Positions 1 through 7,537 of a stretch of 64,000 bases of DNA are shown here, in pieces; the first letter of the stretch is position 1, and each line of letters opens with the position of its first letter. Under the pieces are notes generated by a model. The model ran no database searches, was not told the origin of the DNA, and saw only the letters and a list, made by a program, of their open reading frames with translations. A program made the translations under genes and the position numbers. This DNA comes from Mycolicibacterium neoaurum VKM Ac-1815D (GTDB lineage Bacteria > Actinomycetota > Actinomycetes > Mycobacteriales > Mycobacteriaceae): positions 1,240,001 to 1,304,000 of the forward strand of contig NC_023036.2 of assembly GCF_000317305.3 (NCBI RefSeq), given 5' to 3'.

Positions 1-561
1 GCCGATCTGGGCCATGGTGTCGCGGTGGCGGATCTGGTGGTGCTCAACAAGATCAGCGAGGCGCCCGACGATGACGTCGTGGCCGCCAGGATCCGCGAGC
101 TCAACCCACGGGTGCCGGTGCTGCCCACCGATTTCGCGCGCATCGACCCCGAGCTGCTGATCGACCCGCCGGTAGCGCGGAAACCGCCGGCGCAGTTGTC
201 CTTCGACGAACTCCTGCACGATCACGACGACCACCACGATCATCACCACCCCGAGTACCAGAGCATGCAGTTCTGCACCGGCGACACGGTCAACCCGCGA
301 CACTTCCTGCAGTTCCTCCAAGGCCGCCCCCAAGGGCTCTACCGGGCAAAGGGTTTCGTCGATTTCGGACCCAACGGCCGGTTCCTGGTACAGCTGGTCG
401 GCAGCTCGCTGCGGTTCCACAGGTCGCGCGGCCGCGGCACCGAGTTGGTGCTCATCGGCACCGGGATGGACGTCGCCGCACTCCAGGCGGGCCTGGCCGA
501 CTGCACGCGTGAGCCTGCCGACGACAACGCGATGCTGGGGCTGGGCAAGTACATCGTGTGA
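1..561 (+). CDS. CobW/COG0523-family GTPase, 5' end outside window
   Basis: The reading frame is open from base 1, so only the C-terminal 186 residues are present. The piece holds the end of the G domain, with LNKIS at the place of the NKxD guanine-specificity motif, then a histidine-rich linker (HDHDDHHDHHH) and the CobW C-terminal domain, which runs to the stop. CobW/COG0523 proteins are GTP-dependent metallochaperones, usually for zinc or cobalt. The histidine run fits metal handling. Ser instead of Asp in the NKxD motif is a departure from the norm. The N-terminal Walker A and CxCC motifs are outside the window, so the metal and target cannot be assigned. Confidence 0.85.
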   Translation, partial: ADLGHGVAVADLVVLNKISEAPDDDVVAARIRELNPRVPVLPTDFARIDPELLIDPPVARKPPAQLSFDELLHDHDDHHDHHHPEYQSMQFCTGDTVNPRHFLQFLQGRPQGLYRAKGFVDFGPNGRFLVQLVGSSLRFHRSRGRGTELVLIGTGMDVAALQAGLADCTREPADDNAMLGLGKYIV

Positions 562-637
562 GCCCCTGGGACTACGGGTTTTCCGGGACGCCCACGACCT
601 GCGGCGCTGCCAGCCTGGGTGTGTGAACACGTCGAAT

Positions 638-1381
638 ATGAGGATCACCGTCGTCGGTGCCACCGGTCTGATCGGACGCCGGCTCGTGCCGATGCTGAGT
701 GGCCGCGGCCACGATGTCGTCCCCGCGTCCCGGGCGACCGGTGTGGACCTGCTCACCGGTGACGGTCTCGCCGACGCCCTGACAGGCGCCGATGTGGTGG
801 TCGACGTCATCAACGCACCGACACCCGAGGACCCGGCGCAGCAGTTCTTCGAGCAGACCTCCTCGAACCTGGCCGCCGCCGTCGGCACGTCCTCGGCCGG
901 GCACTATGTCGTCCTGTCGATCGTCGGCGCCGACGTCATGGCCCGCGACGCCGGGTATCTGCGCGGCAAGCTGGCCCAGGAACATGCCGCCGCGGGCTCG
1001 GGGGTGCCGTGGACGGTGCTGCGGGCGACGCAGTTCCACGAATTGGCCGAGCCCATCACCGAATCGATGATCCGCGACGGCGAGGTGCGCGCGCCGATCG
1101 CCGCGATCCAGACCGTCGATTCCGCCGAGGTGACCGCCGTCCTTGCCGGGATCGCCACCGGCACACCGGCCGACGGGGTGCGTGAGGTCGGTGGGCCACA
1201 GAAGATGTCGTTCGGAGAGATGGCCCGGGCCGTGCTGCGGCGGCAGGGACGCGAGTTGCCGGTCGTCGATGACCCGGCGGCGACCTATCACGGCATTCCC
1301 GTCGACGAGACCACGTTGGTCACCGGTGTCGGGGCCGACCTGTGCGCCACGCGGTTGGCCGACTGGCTGGCGCGGCACTGA
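638..1381 (+). CDS. NmrA/SDR-like NAD(P)-binding reductase
   Basis: A 247-residue protein starting at the ATG of MRITVVGATGLIGRR, which places the dinucleotide-binding GATGLIG motif at residues 7-13. The longer open frame beginning at 509 overlaps the preceding gene and adds no recognisable sequence. The fold is an atypical short-chain dehydrogenase of the NmrA/NAD(P)-binding class: a Rossmann N-terminus and no clear YxxxK pair. Such proteins are cytoplasmic oxidoreductases or redox sensors, and the substrate cannot be inferred. It follows the CobW gene by 76 bases on the same strand and ends four bases before the convergent acyltransferase gene. Confidence 0.8.
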   Translation: MRITVVGATGLIGRRLVPMLSGRGHDVVPASRATGVDLLTGDGLADALTGADVVVDVINAPTPEDPAQQFFEQTSSNLAAAVGTSSAGHYVVLSIVGADVMARDAGYLRGKLAQEHAAAGSGVPWTVLRATQFHELAEPITESMIRDGEVRAPIAAIQTVDSAEVTAVLAGIATGTPADGVREVGGPQKMSFGEMARAVLRRQGRELPVVDDPAATYHGIPVDETTLVTGVGADLCATRLADWLARH

Positions 1382-1385
1382 CGCG

Positions 1386-2246
1386 TCAGCCCAGCAGCGG
1401 CGTGCGACCCTCGGTCATCTCGGTCAGCGCGGTCTGCATGGCCGATTCGACCCGCCCCGCATACTCCGCAGGCTCCTCACCGGATTCGGCCGGCATCACG
1501 GGCAGCACCCGGGTCTGCAGCTTGGTGGGCAGCGGCAGGTAGGGCAGCAGCCCGACAACACCGATGTTGAGTCCCCACGGCAACGAGACGCTGATCGGCG
1601 CGGACTTCAGACGCAACAGCTTGTCGAGGCGGGTGGCCCGGGCCAGGCGCTCGCCGCTGGAGATGACGAACAGTGACTCGCCTGCTCCTGCGGTCACGAT
1701 CGGGACGATGGGCACCCCGTTGTCGATGGCAAGGCGGGCGAAACCGGTGCGCCCGCCGAACATGATCCGGTTGCGGTCCTCCCAGGACTTGGCGGAGTCG
1801 ATATCGCCGCCGGGGTACACCGCGACATGCTCGCCGCGGCCGAAGGCATCCTGCGCGGATTCGACGCTGGCGGGCCGGGCACCGATGGGTTCGATGAAAC
1901 GACCGACGCCGAGGGTCCAGGCGAGCTGATGGGTCAGGATGGTCACATCGCGATCGAGGTGCAGCTGCTCCAATGCGGCACTGGTCGCGAAGACGTTCAG
2001 GTCGAAGATCCCGCCGAAGCCGTGGTTGGCGACGAACAGCACCGGGTCGTCGAAACTGTGCTCGGCGGTGTCGATTTCCAGCCGGTTGTACTTGCGGACG
2101 AACTCGATGCCCAGCTTGCGGAACGCCGCCATCGTGGTGCGCAACAGCTCCGGTGCGGCGTCGGAGACGCTGCCCTCGATGGCGTCGAGCAAGGCGTCGG
2201 CGAGGTCGTCGGAATCGGTCCGGTCCGGTGCGTCCGACGTGGACAT
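1386..2246 (-). CDS. lysophospholipid/diacylglycerol acyltransferase-family protein
   Basis: A 286-residue PlsC-like acyltransferase. The catalytic block reads ANHGFGGIFD at about residues 72-81, giving H-x6-D instead of the usual H-x4-D. The phosphate-binding block is YPGGDIDSAKSW near residue 143. This arrangement is seen in the MGAT/DGAT-like branch of the LPLAT superfamily, which transfers acyl chains to glycerol backbones at the inner membrane face. There is no obvious transmembrane segment. A hydrophobic stretch near residues 220-240 may be membrane-associated. It is convergent with the reductase upstream and stands alone. The acceptor lipid is unknown. Confidence 0.8.
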   Translation of the reverse strand: MSTSDAPDRTDSDDLADALLDAIEGSVSDAAPELLRTTMAAFRKLGIEFVRKYNRLEIDTAEHSFDDPVLFVANHGFGGIFDLNVFATSAALEQLHLDRDVTILTHQLAWTLGVGRFIEPIGARPASVESAQDAFGRGEHVAVYPGGDIDSAKSWEDRNRIMFGGRTGFARLAIDNGVPIVPIVTAGAGESLFVISSGERLARATRLDKLLRLKSAPISVSLPWGLNIGVVGLLPYLPLPTKLQTRVLPVMPAESGEEPAEYAGRVESAMQTALTEMTEGRTPLLG

Positions 2247-2333
2247 GGCGGTCTGCTCCCTCGGATGGCTGATCGGGTCTGTCGATGCTGCCGTATCGGG
2301 TTGGTGGTGTCCGTCGATTCGGTCGATCCTGTG

Positions 2334-2861
2334 CTATCCCCGCCGTCCCGGTGCGCTGTAGGCCACGACCACGACCTCGGCGCCGACGTCGCCGACCTGG
2401 CGCAGCTTGTGCGAGACCGAGGCGTCGAAGTATGCGCAGTCCCCGGTCTGCAGCGCTACCACCGTTCCGTCGAGATTCAGCTCGACGGCGCCGGCGTGCA
2501 CGAAGACGAACTCCTGGCCGGGGTGGCAGGGATGGGGGTGTGCGGTGAACTGGCGGCCGGGGCGGACGACGAACGGTGACATGGCCTTGCCCAGCATCCC
2601 GGCGGCCACCGCGTGGTGGCGTTCGGCGCCGCGGTCGGCCGCCCGTTCGACGGTCAGTGACGACACCTCAGGATCATCGGAAAAAAGCTGTGCCACATCG
2701 ACATCGAGTGCACGGGAGATCTTCAGGGCGGCGGCGATCGACGGCACGCTCTGGCCGCGTTCGACCTTGGACAGATAGCTCTTGGTCAGACCGGTCGCCG
2801 CGGACACCTCGTCCAGCGTCATGCCCCGCTGCTGGCGCACGGCACGTAACAAGCCACTCAC
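2334..2861 (-). CDS. XRE-family regulator with C-terminal cupin sensor
   Basis: A 175-residue protein beginning at GTG. Residues 1-65 form a Cro/C1 helix-turn-helix (RQQRGMTLDEVSAATGLTKS, then SYLSKVERGQ). Residues about 95-170 form a cupin barrel with HPHPCHPGQEFVFV and a later His (VSHKL). XRE-cupin proteins are one-component regulators that bind a small metabolite in the cupin. It is divergent from the aldolase/lyase operon across an 81-base gap containing a perfect GACAC-AAA-GTGTC palindrome, so control of that operon and of itself is the natural inference. A -10 box TAATCT (complement of 2869-2874) lies seven bases before the GTG, which suggests a leaderless message. Confidence 0.9.
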   Translation of the reverse strand: MSGLLRAVRQQRGMTLDEVSAATGLTKSYLSKVERGQSVPSIAAALKISRALDVDVAQLFSDDPEVSSLTVERAADRGAERHHAVAAGMLGKAMSPFVVRPGRQFTAHPHPCHPGQEFVFVHAGAVELNLDGTVVALQTGDCAYFDASVSHKLRQVGDVGAEVVVVAYSAPGRRG

Positions 2862-2868
2862 GAATCAG

Positions 2869-2934
2869 AGATTACCGCATTGACGATATGACACAAAGTG
2901 TCCTACAGTCCTCAACGTGTCATCACGAGAGGAG
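2869..2934 (+). promoter_or_regulatory. divergent promoters and palindromic operator of the XRE-cupin regulator
   Basis: On the plus strand, TTGACG (2880-2885) and TACAGT (2904-2909) form a -35/-10 pair with an 18-base spacer. The perfect palindrome GACACAAAGTGTC (2890-2902) sits inside that spacer. A third half-site, GTGTC, lies at 2917-2921 and also pairs with the first as ATGAC AC/GTGTCAT. On the minus strand the -10 TAATCT (2869-2874) serves the regulator gene. A repressor bound at the palindrome would block both directions. The ribosome site GAGAGGAG follows before the ATG at 2943. The sequence elements are seen directly. The identity of the binding protein is inferred from position. Confidence 0.65.
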
Positions 2935-2942
2935 ATCATTCC

Positions 2943-3728
2943 ATGACGAGCACCCTGCAGGATTCCAAGTCAGATCTGATGAGGCGTGCGCTCGACGGCC
3001 TCGGTCGAAACATCGCCGATACCGGACTGAGCGCCCGCGAGAAGGTCGCTCTGACCTGCCGCGCGTTGTTCGACGCCGGTCACGACTCCGGGCTGGCCGG
3101 TCAGATCACCGCCCGCGCCGACGAGCCGGGCACCTACTACACCCAACGCCTCGGCCTCGGCTTCGACGAGATCACCGCGGGCAATCTGCTGCTGGTCGAC
3201 GAGGACCTCAACGTTCTCGACGGTGACGGAATGGCCAACCCGGCCAACCGTTTCCACTCCTGGATCTACCGAGCCCGCCCCGACGTCGGGTGCATCGTGC
3301 ACACCCACCCGTTCCATGTCGCGGCGCTGTCGATGCTCGAAGTGCCGCTGGTGGTGTCGCAGATGGACATCGCGCCGCTCTACGACGACTGCGCATTCCT
3401 GCCGGACTGGCCGGGCGTGCCGGTCGGCAACGAGGAGGGCGAGATCATCTCTGCCGCACTGGGGGACAAGAAGGCCATCCTGCTGGCCCACCACGGGCAC
3501 GTCGTCGCGGGTGCCAGCATCGAAGAGGCCTGCTCGCTGGCCATGCTCATCGAACGCGGCGCCAAGCTCCAACTGGCCGCCATGGCCGCGGGAACCATTG
3601 CCGCACTGCCCGATCGGCTGGCGCGCGAAGCCCATGACTGGACCCTGACCCCCAAGCGCAGCCTGGCCAACTTCGCCTACTACGCGCGCCGCGCGCTGGC
3701 CAACCACCCCGATACCCTCACCGCCTGA
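2943..3728 (+). CDS. class II aldolase/adducin-family protein
   Basis: A 261-residue protein starting at the ATG after GAGAGGAGATCATTCC. The class II aldolase fold is shown by HSWIYRARPDVGCIVHTHPFHVAALSM, given here as two blocks: HSWIYRARPDVG (about 101-112), and the zinc-binding HTHPFH just after it. A further metal histidine lies in LLAHHGHVV near residue 185. Members are zinc-dependent aldolases, epimerases or decarboxylases acting on sugar phosphates or hydroxy acids. It is the first gene of a two-gene operon with the DapA-like lyase 11 bases downstream, which points to breakdown of a small hydroxy- or keto-acid. The substrate is unknown. Confidence 0.85.
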   Translation: MTSTLQDSKSDLMRRALDGLGRNIADTGLSAREKVALTCRALFDAGHDSGLAGQITARADEPGTYYTQRLGLGFDEITAGNLLLVDEDLNVLDGDGMANPANRFHSWIYRARPDVGCIVHTHPFHVAALSMLEVPLVVSQMDIAPLYDDCAFLPDWPGVPVGNEEGEIISAALGDKKAILLAHHGHVVAGASIEEACSLAMLIERGAKLQLAAMAAGTIAALPDRLAREAHDWTLTPKRSLANFAYYARRALANHPDTLTA

Positions 3729-3739
3729 AAGGTCCCACC

Positions 3740-4618
3740 ATGACGAACATCCACGGCATCATCGCCTACCCCATCACCCCGTTCACCGCCGACGGATCCG
3801 GTGTCGACGCCGCCGCGCTCACCGCGCTCGTCGATCAACTGGTCAACACCGGCGCTCATGCCATCGCGCCGACCGGCAGCACCGGGGAATCCGCCTACCT
3901 GACCGAGGACGAGTTCGACACCGTCATCGACGTCACCGTGGGTGCTGTCGCCGGTCGTGTCCCGGTCATCGTCGGTGCCTCGGACCTGACCACGGCCAAC
4001 ACCGTCCGTCGCGCGCGCTACGCGCAAGCTGCCGGCGCCGATGCGCTGATGATCCTGCCGGTGTCCTACTGGAAGCTCACCGAACGCGAGATCATCGCGC
4101 ACTACGCCGCCGTGGCGGCCGCCGTCGACCTGCCGATCATGGTCTACAACAACCCCGCGACCAGCGGCATCGACATGAGCCCCGAGCTGCTGGTGCGGAT
4201 GTTCAACGAGATCGACAACGTCACGATGGTCAAGGAGTCCACCGGTGACCTGATGCGGATGCGACGCATCAAGGAGCTCTCCGGTGGCGAACTGCCCTTC
4301 TACAACGGCAGCAACCCGCTGGTGCTCGACGCCCTCACCGAGGGGGCCACGGGTTGGTGCACCGCGGCGCCCAACCTGCGGCCGCAGCCCTGCCTGGACC
4401 TCTACGACGCGGTGCGCGCCGGTGATGTCGATCGCGCCCGGCGGATCTATGACGATCTCGCGCCGCTGCTGCGGTTCATCGTCGCCGGGGGTCTGCCCAC
4501 CACGGTAAAGGCCGGCCTCGAGCTGCTCGGCAGCAATGTCGGCGATCCGCGGGCACCGCTGCTGCCGCTGGATGCCTCCGGGCGCGCTGAGCTGCGGGCG
4601 ATGCTCGCCGGGGTGTGA
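3740..4618 (+). CDS. DapA/NAL-family aldolase (dihydrodipicolinate synthase-like)
   Basis: A 292-residue TIM-barrel aldolase. Family marks are GSTGESAYLT near residue 46, the YNNPATSG motif with the catalytic Tyr near residue 136, and the Schiff-base lysine in TMVKEST near residue 165. It uses pyruvate-type chemistry. Several family members (N-acetylneuraminate lyase, dehydratases, 4-hydroxy-2-oxo-acid aldolases) have the same motifs. The context is catabolic: it follows a class II aldolase by 11 bases under the XRE-cupin operator. It is therefore more likely a catabolic lyase than the biosynthetic dapA of lysine synthesis. Confidence 0.85.
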   Translation: MTNIHGIIAYPITPFTADGSGVDAAALTALVDQLVNTGAHAIAPTGSTGESAYLTEDEFDTVIDVTVGAVAGRVPVIVGASDLTTANTVRRARYAQAAGADALMILPVSYWKLTEREIIAHYAAVAAAVDLPIMVYNNPATSGIDMSPELLVRMFNEIDNVTMVKESTGDLMRMRRIKELSGGELPFYNGSNPLVLDALTEGATGWCTAAPNLRPQPCLDLYDAVRAGDVDRARRIYDDLAPLLRFIVAGGLPTTVKAGLELLGSNVGDPRAPLLPLDASGRAELRAMLAGV

Positions 4619-4654
4619 TCCACCAACGGTGAAGCGGGTCGCTAGTCTGCGCGC

Positions 4655-4936
4655 ATGTTCAAAGTCAACGAGTACTTCGACGGTGCCGTCGCCTCGATCG
4701 CCTTCAGCCCCGCCGATGGGCCGGCAACCGTCGGTGTGATGGCGGTCGGGGAGTACGAGTTCGGGACCTCCCAGTTGGAGATCATGCATGTGATCAGCGG
4801 GGCCCTGACGGTGCGGTTGCCCGGCGCAGACGAGTGGGAAACCTTCTCGGCGGGAACACAATTCACCGTGCCCGCGGACAGCAAGTTCGGGGTGCGGGTC
4901 GAGGTCGAGACCGCCTACCTCTGCCAGTACCGCTGA
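4655..4936 (+). CDS. ppnP: pyrimidine/purine nucleoside phosphorylase (PpnP/DUF1255)
   Basis: A 93-residue single-domain cupin, the normal length for PpnP (YaiE). Recognisable family sequence includes [13 protein letters not shown] at the N-terminus, [20 protein letters not shown] in the middle and the C-terminal AYLCQYR. PpnP phosphorolyses several ribonucleosides to base and ribose-1-phosphate in the cytoplasm. It lies 36 bases after the DapA-like gene on the same strand and could be transcribed with it, but no functional link to the operon is evident. Confidence 0.9.
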   Translation: MFKVNEYFDGAVASIAFSPADGPATVGVMAVGEYEFGTSQLEIMHVISGALTVRLPGADEWETFSAGTQFTVPADSKFGVRVEVETAYLCQYR

Positions 4937-5010
4937 GGAGAACCCGTCCCGATGTGAATCGCGCTTCTGTCGGCCGTACAGCGCAACTGGTGGATTTACG
5001 CTGATGACAT

Positions 5011-5086
5011 ATCGAAAACGCTCCGATGATGTGAATCCTCATTAGTCACAACCTCGCATTTTCGATGTATGCGTTACCGTGGGTAC
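5011..5086 (+). promoter_or_regulatory. candidate operator and leaderless promoter of the tandem TetR gene
   Basis: Perfect inverted octamers ATCGAAAA (5011-5018) and TTTTCGAT (5059-5066) lie 40 bases apart. Between them are TGTGA (5030-5034) and TCACA (5046-5050), nearly concentric with the outer pair. A -10 hexamer TACCGT (5075-5080) ends six bases before the ATG at 5087, the spacing of mycobacterial leaderless transcripts. A regulator with two DNA-binding domains might well use widely spaced half-sites. The repeats are seen; operator function is inferred. Confidence 0.4.
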
Positions 5087-6304
5087 ATGTCAACAGTCGG
5101 CCGCCCGGTGCCGGCTGGTAGGCGTGCTCCCGACCGCAGGGCGCAGATCGTGAAGGCCTCCGCGGACGCGTTCAGCGCGCTCGGATACCACGCGGTCAGC
5201 ATGGAGGACATCGCATCGCGGGTCGGCATCTCCGCGGCCGCGTTGTACCGGCACTCGCCGGGCAAGTACGAGCTGTTCCGCGAGGCGGTGGTCGCGTTGG
5301 GACAGCAGCTGGTGGACGGTACCGAGATCATCGATCCGGATGCCGATCCGGCGATCCAACTCGACGACCTGGTGGGCGCCCTGGTCGACATCGTCATCGC
5401 CAACCGTAGCTCCGGAGGCCTGTACCGCTGGGAGGGCCGGTATCTCAACGATGACGACCAGGCCGTCCTGAACGGGCAGATCGAGCTGGTCAACCGACGC
5501 CTGCAACAACCGTTGAAGCAGCTGCGCCCGCAGCTCACCTCGCGGGAACGCTGGACGCTGTCCTCGGCGGCCATCAGCGTGATCGGCAGCATCACCGACC
5601 ACCGTGCCGCGCTGCCGATCGGCGAGTTGCGCACCCTGATGGCGGGCCTGGCATCGGCGGTGCTGTGGGCGGAGCTGCCCGCCCCCGCCGAATCCGGCGA
5701 GCCGGTCCGGCCGCTGCGCAGCGGTGCCGCCGTCGGCGGCAAGTACGAGATCCTGTTGCACGAATCGCTGCTGCTGTTCCACCGCAAGGGTTTTCGGGAA
5801 ACCAGTGTGGAGGACATCGCCGCGGCCGCGGGCATGCAACCCTCGGGCATCTATCGGTTCTTCCCGAGCAAGGGTGACATCCTGGCCGCGTCCTATCGGC
5901 GCAGCGCCGACAGGGTGTCCGGGGACATCTCCAGTGTCCTTGCCGTGCAACGGGATCCGGAACGAGCGCTGGCCGAACTGGTGCGCCGTTACGTCGACCG
6001 TTCCTTCGGTGATCCCGAATTGGCCTATGTGTATTACACCGAGCGCACCAACGTTCCCGAGGCTGACCGCATGGTGCTGCGCAACATCCAACGCGCCACC
6101 GTCGACGAGTGGGCGCGCCTGCTGTCCGAGGTCCGAACCGAATTCAGCCACGCCCAAGCACGTTTCGCCGTGCACGCCGCGTTCGGCCTGGTGGTCGACC
6201 TGGGTCGGCTGGTACACCATGAGGACACCGCGCATTCGCGGGCCGGTGTCCGGCTGCTGATGGAACTGACGCTGCTGGGCCGACCGTCGCGGTCGCTCAG
6301 CTGA
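5087..6304 (+). CDS. transcriptional regulator with two TetR DNA-binding domains
   Basis: A 405-residue protein, about twice the length of a normal TetR regulator. The first TetR_N domain spans residues 15-62 (ALGYHAVSMEDIASRVGIS then AALYRHSPGK). A second complete one begins near residue 225 (KGFRETSVEDIAAAAGMQ then PSGIYRFFPSKGDIL). Each is followed by a helical ligand/dimerisation region. The start at 5087 follows a -10 box by six bases; an earlier in-frame ATG at 5069 is probably within the promoter. TetR proteins are usually autorepressors responding to a hydrophobic ligand. Fused double regulators of this type occur in mycobacteria, but targets are unknown. The 3' end overlaps the convergent menJ by eight bases. 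Confidence 0.85.
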   Translation: MSTVGRPVPAGRRAPDRRAQIVKASADAFSALGYHAVSMEDIASRVGISAAALYRHSPGKYELFREAVVALGQQLVDGTEIIDPDADPAIQLDDLVGALVDIVIANRSSGGLYRWEGRYLNDDDQAVLNGQIELVNRRLQQPLKQLRPQLTSRERWTLSSAAISVIGSITDHRAALPIGELRTLMAGLASAVLWAELPAPAESGEPVRPLRSGAAVGGKYEILLHESLLLFHRKGFRETSVEDIAAAAGMQPSGIYRFFPSKGDILAASYRRSADRVSGDISSVLAVQRDPERALAELVRRYVDRSFGDPELAYVYYTERTNVPEADRMVLRNIQRATVDEWARLLSEVRTEFSHAQARFAVHAAFGLVVDLGRLVHHEDTAHSRAGVRLLMELTLLGRPSRSLS

Positions 6305-7517
6305 ACGGTGCGCGCTGGTCGAACCGCCGCGACGCCAGCCCCGCCGAGCGCCACGCCCGCGCGATCCAGTCCGTGTCCTCCTCGGTCACCAGATTGCCCA
6401 TCATCCGTACCGCGACCTTCATCAGGAAATGCGAACGCATGGCCACCGGTCCGGCGGCGGGCAGGAATTTCGGCAACGTCAACAGCAGCGCCAGCCGGCG
6501 CGCGGCGGAGAATCCGCGGGCGTAGTGCTCGGTGAGCACCGCCGGCCAGGCCGCACCGAGGTCGCCGGAACCCAGCAGTTCGGCGGCCAGCCGTCCGGTC
6601 TCCAGGCCGTAGTCGATGCCTTCGCCGTTGAGCGGGTTCACGCATGCCGCGGCGTCACCGATCAACATCCAGTTCGGCCCGGCCACCCCGCTGACCGCGC
6701 CCCCCATCGGCAGCAGGGCCGACAGGCCGGCCCGGGGTTCGCCCTCGAAACCCCACTCGTCGCGGCGCAGACCGGCGTAATAGGCCAGCAGCGGCCGCAG
6801 TGCGGCATCGGCGGGACGCTTGGCCGTCGCCAGGGCGCCGACGCCGATGTTCACCTCGCCGTTGCCCAGCGGGAAGATCCAGCCGTACCCGGGCAGCACC
6901 TCACCCTGCGGGGACCGCAGCTCCAGATGCGAGGTGATCCACGGCTCATCCGAGCGCGGGGTGGCGAGGTACGCGCGAATGGCGGTGCCGTACACCGTCT
7001 CGCGATGCCATTCCCGGCCCAACGTCCGGCCCAGCGTCGATCGGGCGCCGTCGGCGACGATCAATTCACCCACCCGGATCTCCGAGCCGTCGTCGAGCAA
7101 CAGCTCCGATACCCGCCCGGACGGATCGTGACGGACGTCAACGGCTTTGACGCCGAGCATCATCTTGGCGCCCTCGTCGGCGGCGACCATCCTGATCCGG
7201 TCGTCCAACTCGGTGCGCGGCACCGCGCTACTGGTCGCCGGGAACGACGGCCCGGGCCAGCGCACCTCGACATCGGCACCGAAACCCGACATCCGCAGCC
7301 CGTGGTGGGCGATCCGGCCGCTCAACCACTCGCCGAGGCCCAGCTGACGCAGTTCGGCGACGGCGCGCGGGGTCAGTCCGTCCCCGCAGGCCTTGTCGCG
7401 GGGGAACTGCGCCGAGTCGATCACCAGGACGTCGCGACCGGCCCGGGCCGCCCAGGCGGCGGCGGCCGAGCCCGCGGGCCCGGCGCCTACAACAACCACA
7501 TCTGCTGGACTCGGCAC
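6297..7517 (-). CDS. menJ: menaquinone reductase (geranylgeranyl reductase family)
   Basis: A 406-residue flavoprotein starting at GTG 7517. The FAD-binding motif VVVGAGPAGSAAAA is at about residues 7-20. A DG motif (KACGDGLTPRAV) and GDAAACVNPLNGEGIDYGLE complete the geranylgeranyl-reductase signature. In M. tuberculosis MenJ (Rv0561c) saturates one isoprene unit of menaquinone to give MK-9(II-H2). The neighbour order here (menJ-grcC1-htpX) is the same, which supports the name. The open frame could extend to 7547, but that would run into the divergent grcC1 start; the GTG at 7517 leaves a 20-base gap and gives the family length. Confidence 0.92.
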   Translation of the reverse strand: MPSPADVVVVGAGPAGSAAAAWAARAGRDVLVIDSAQFPRDKACGDGLTPRAVAELRQLGLGEWLSGRIAHHGLRMSGFGADVEVRWPGPSFPATSSAVPRTELDDRIRMVAADEGAKMMLGVKAVDVRHDPSGRVSELLLDDGSEIRVGELIVADGARSTLGRTLGREWHRETVYGTAIRAYLATPRSDEPWITSHLELRSPQGEVLPGYGWIFPLGNGEVNIGVGALATAKRPADAALRPLLAYYAGLRRDEWGFEGEPRAGLSALLPMGGAVSGVAGPNWMLIGDAAACVNPLNGEGIDYGLETGRLAAELLGSGDLGAAWPAVLTEHYARGFSAARRLALLLTLPKFLPAAGPVAMRSHFLMKVAVRMMGNLVTEEDTDWIARAWRSAGLASRRFDQRAPFS

Positions 7518-7537
7518 CCTCCCAGTATGTTGGAACA
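7518..7537. promoter_or_regulatory. 20-bp divergent promoter between menJ and grcC1
   Basis: The plus-strand hexamer TATGTT (7526-7531) ends six bases before the grcC1 ATG. The minus-strand hexamer CATACT (complement of 7524-7529) ends six bases before the menJ GTG. Both are placed for leaderless transcription and they overlap by four bases, so the two polymerase sites should exclude each other. Confidence 0.45.

Noticed and set aside
3740..4618. Lysine-pathway dapA
   Set aside because: The neighbours are a class II aldolase and a catabolic-type regulator, and the motifs do not distinguish DapA from related lyases.
5030..5050. TGTGA...TCACA as a CRP site
   Set aside because: The spacer is 11 bases; CRP-type sites need six. 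It is kept only as part of the TetR operator candidate.
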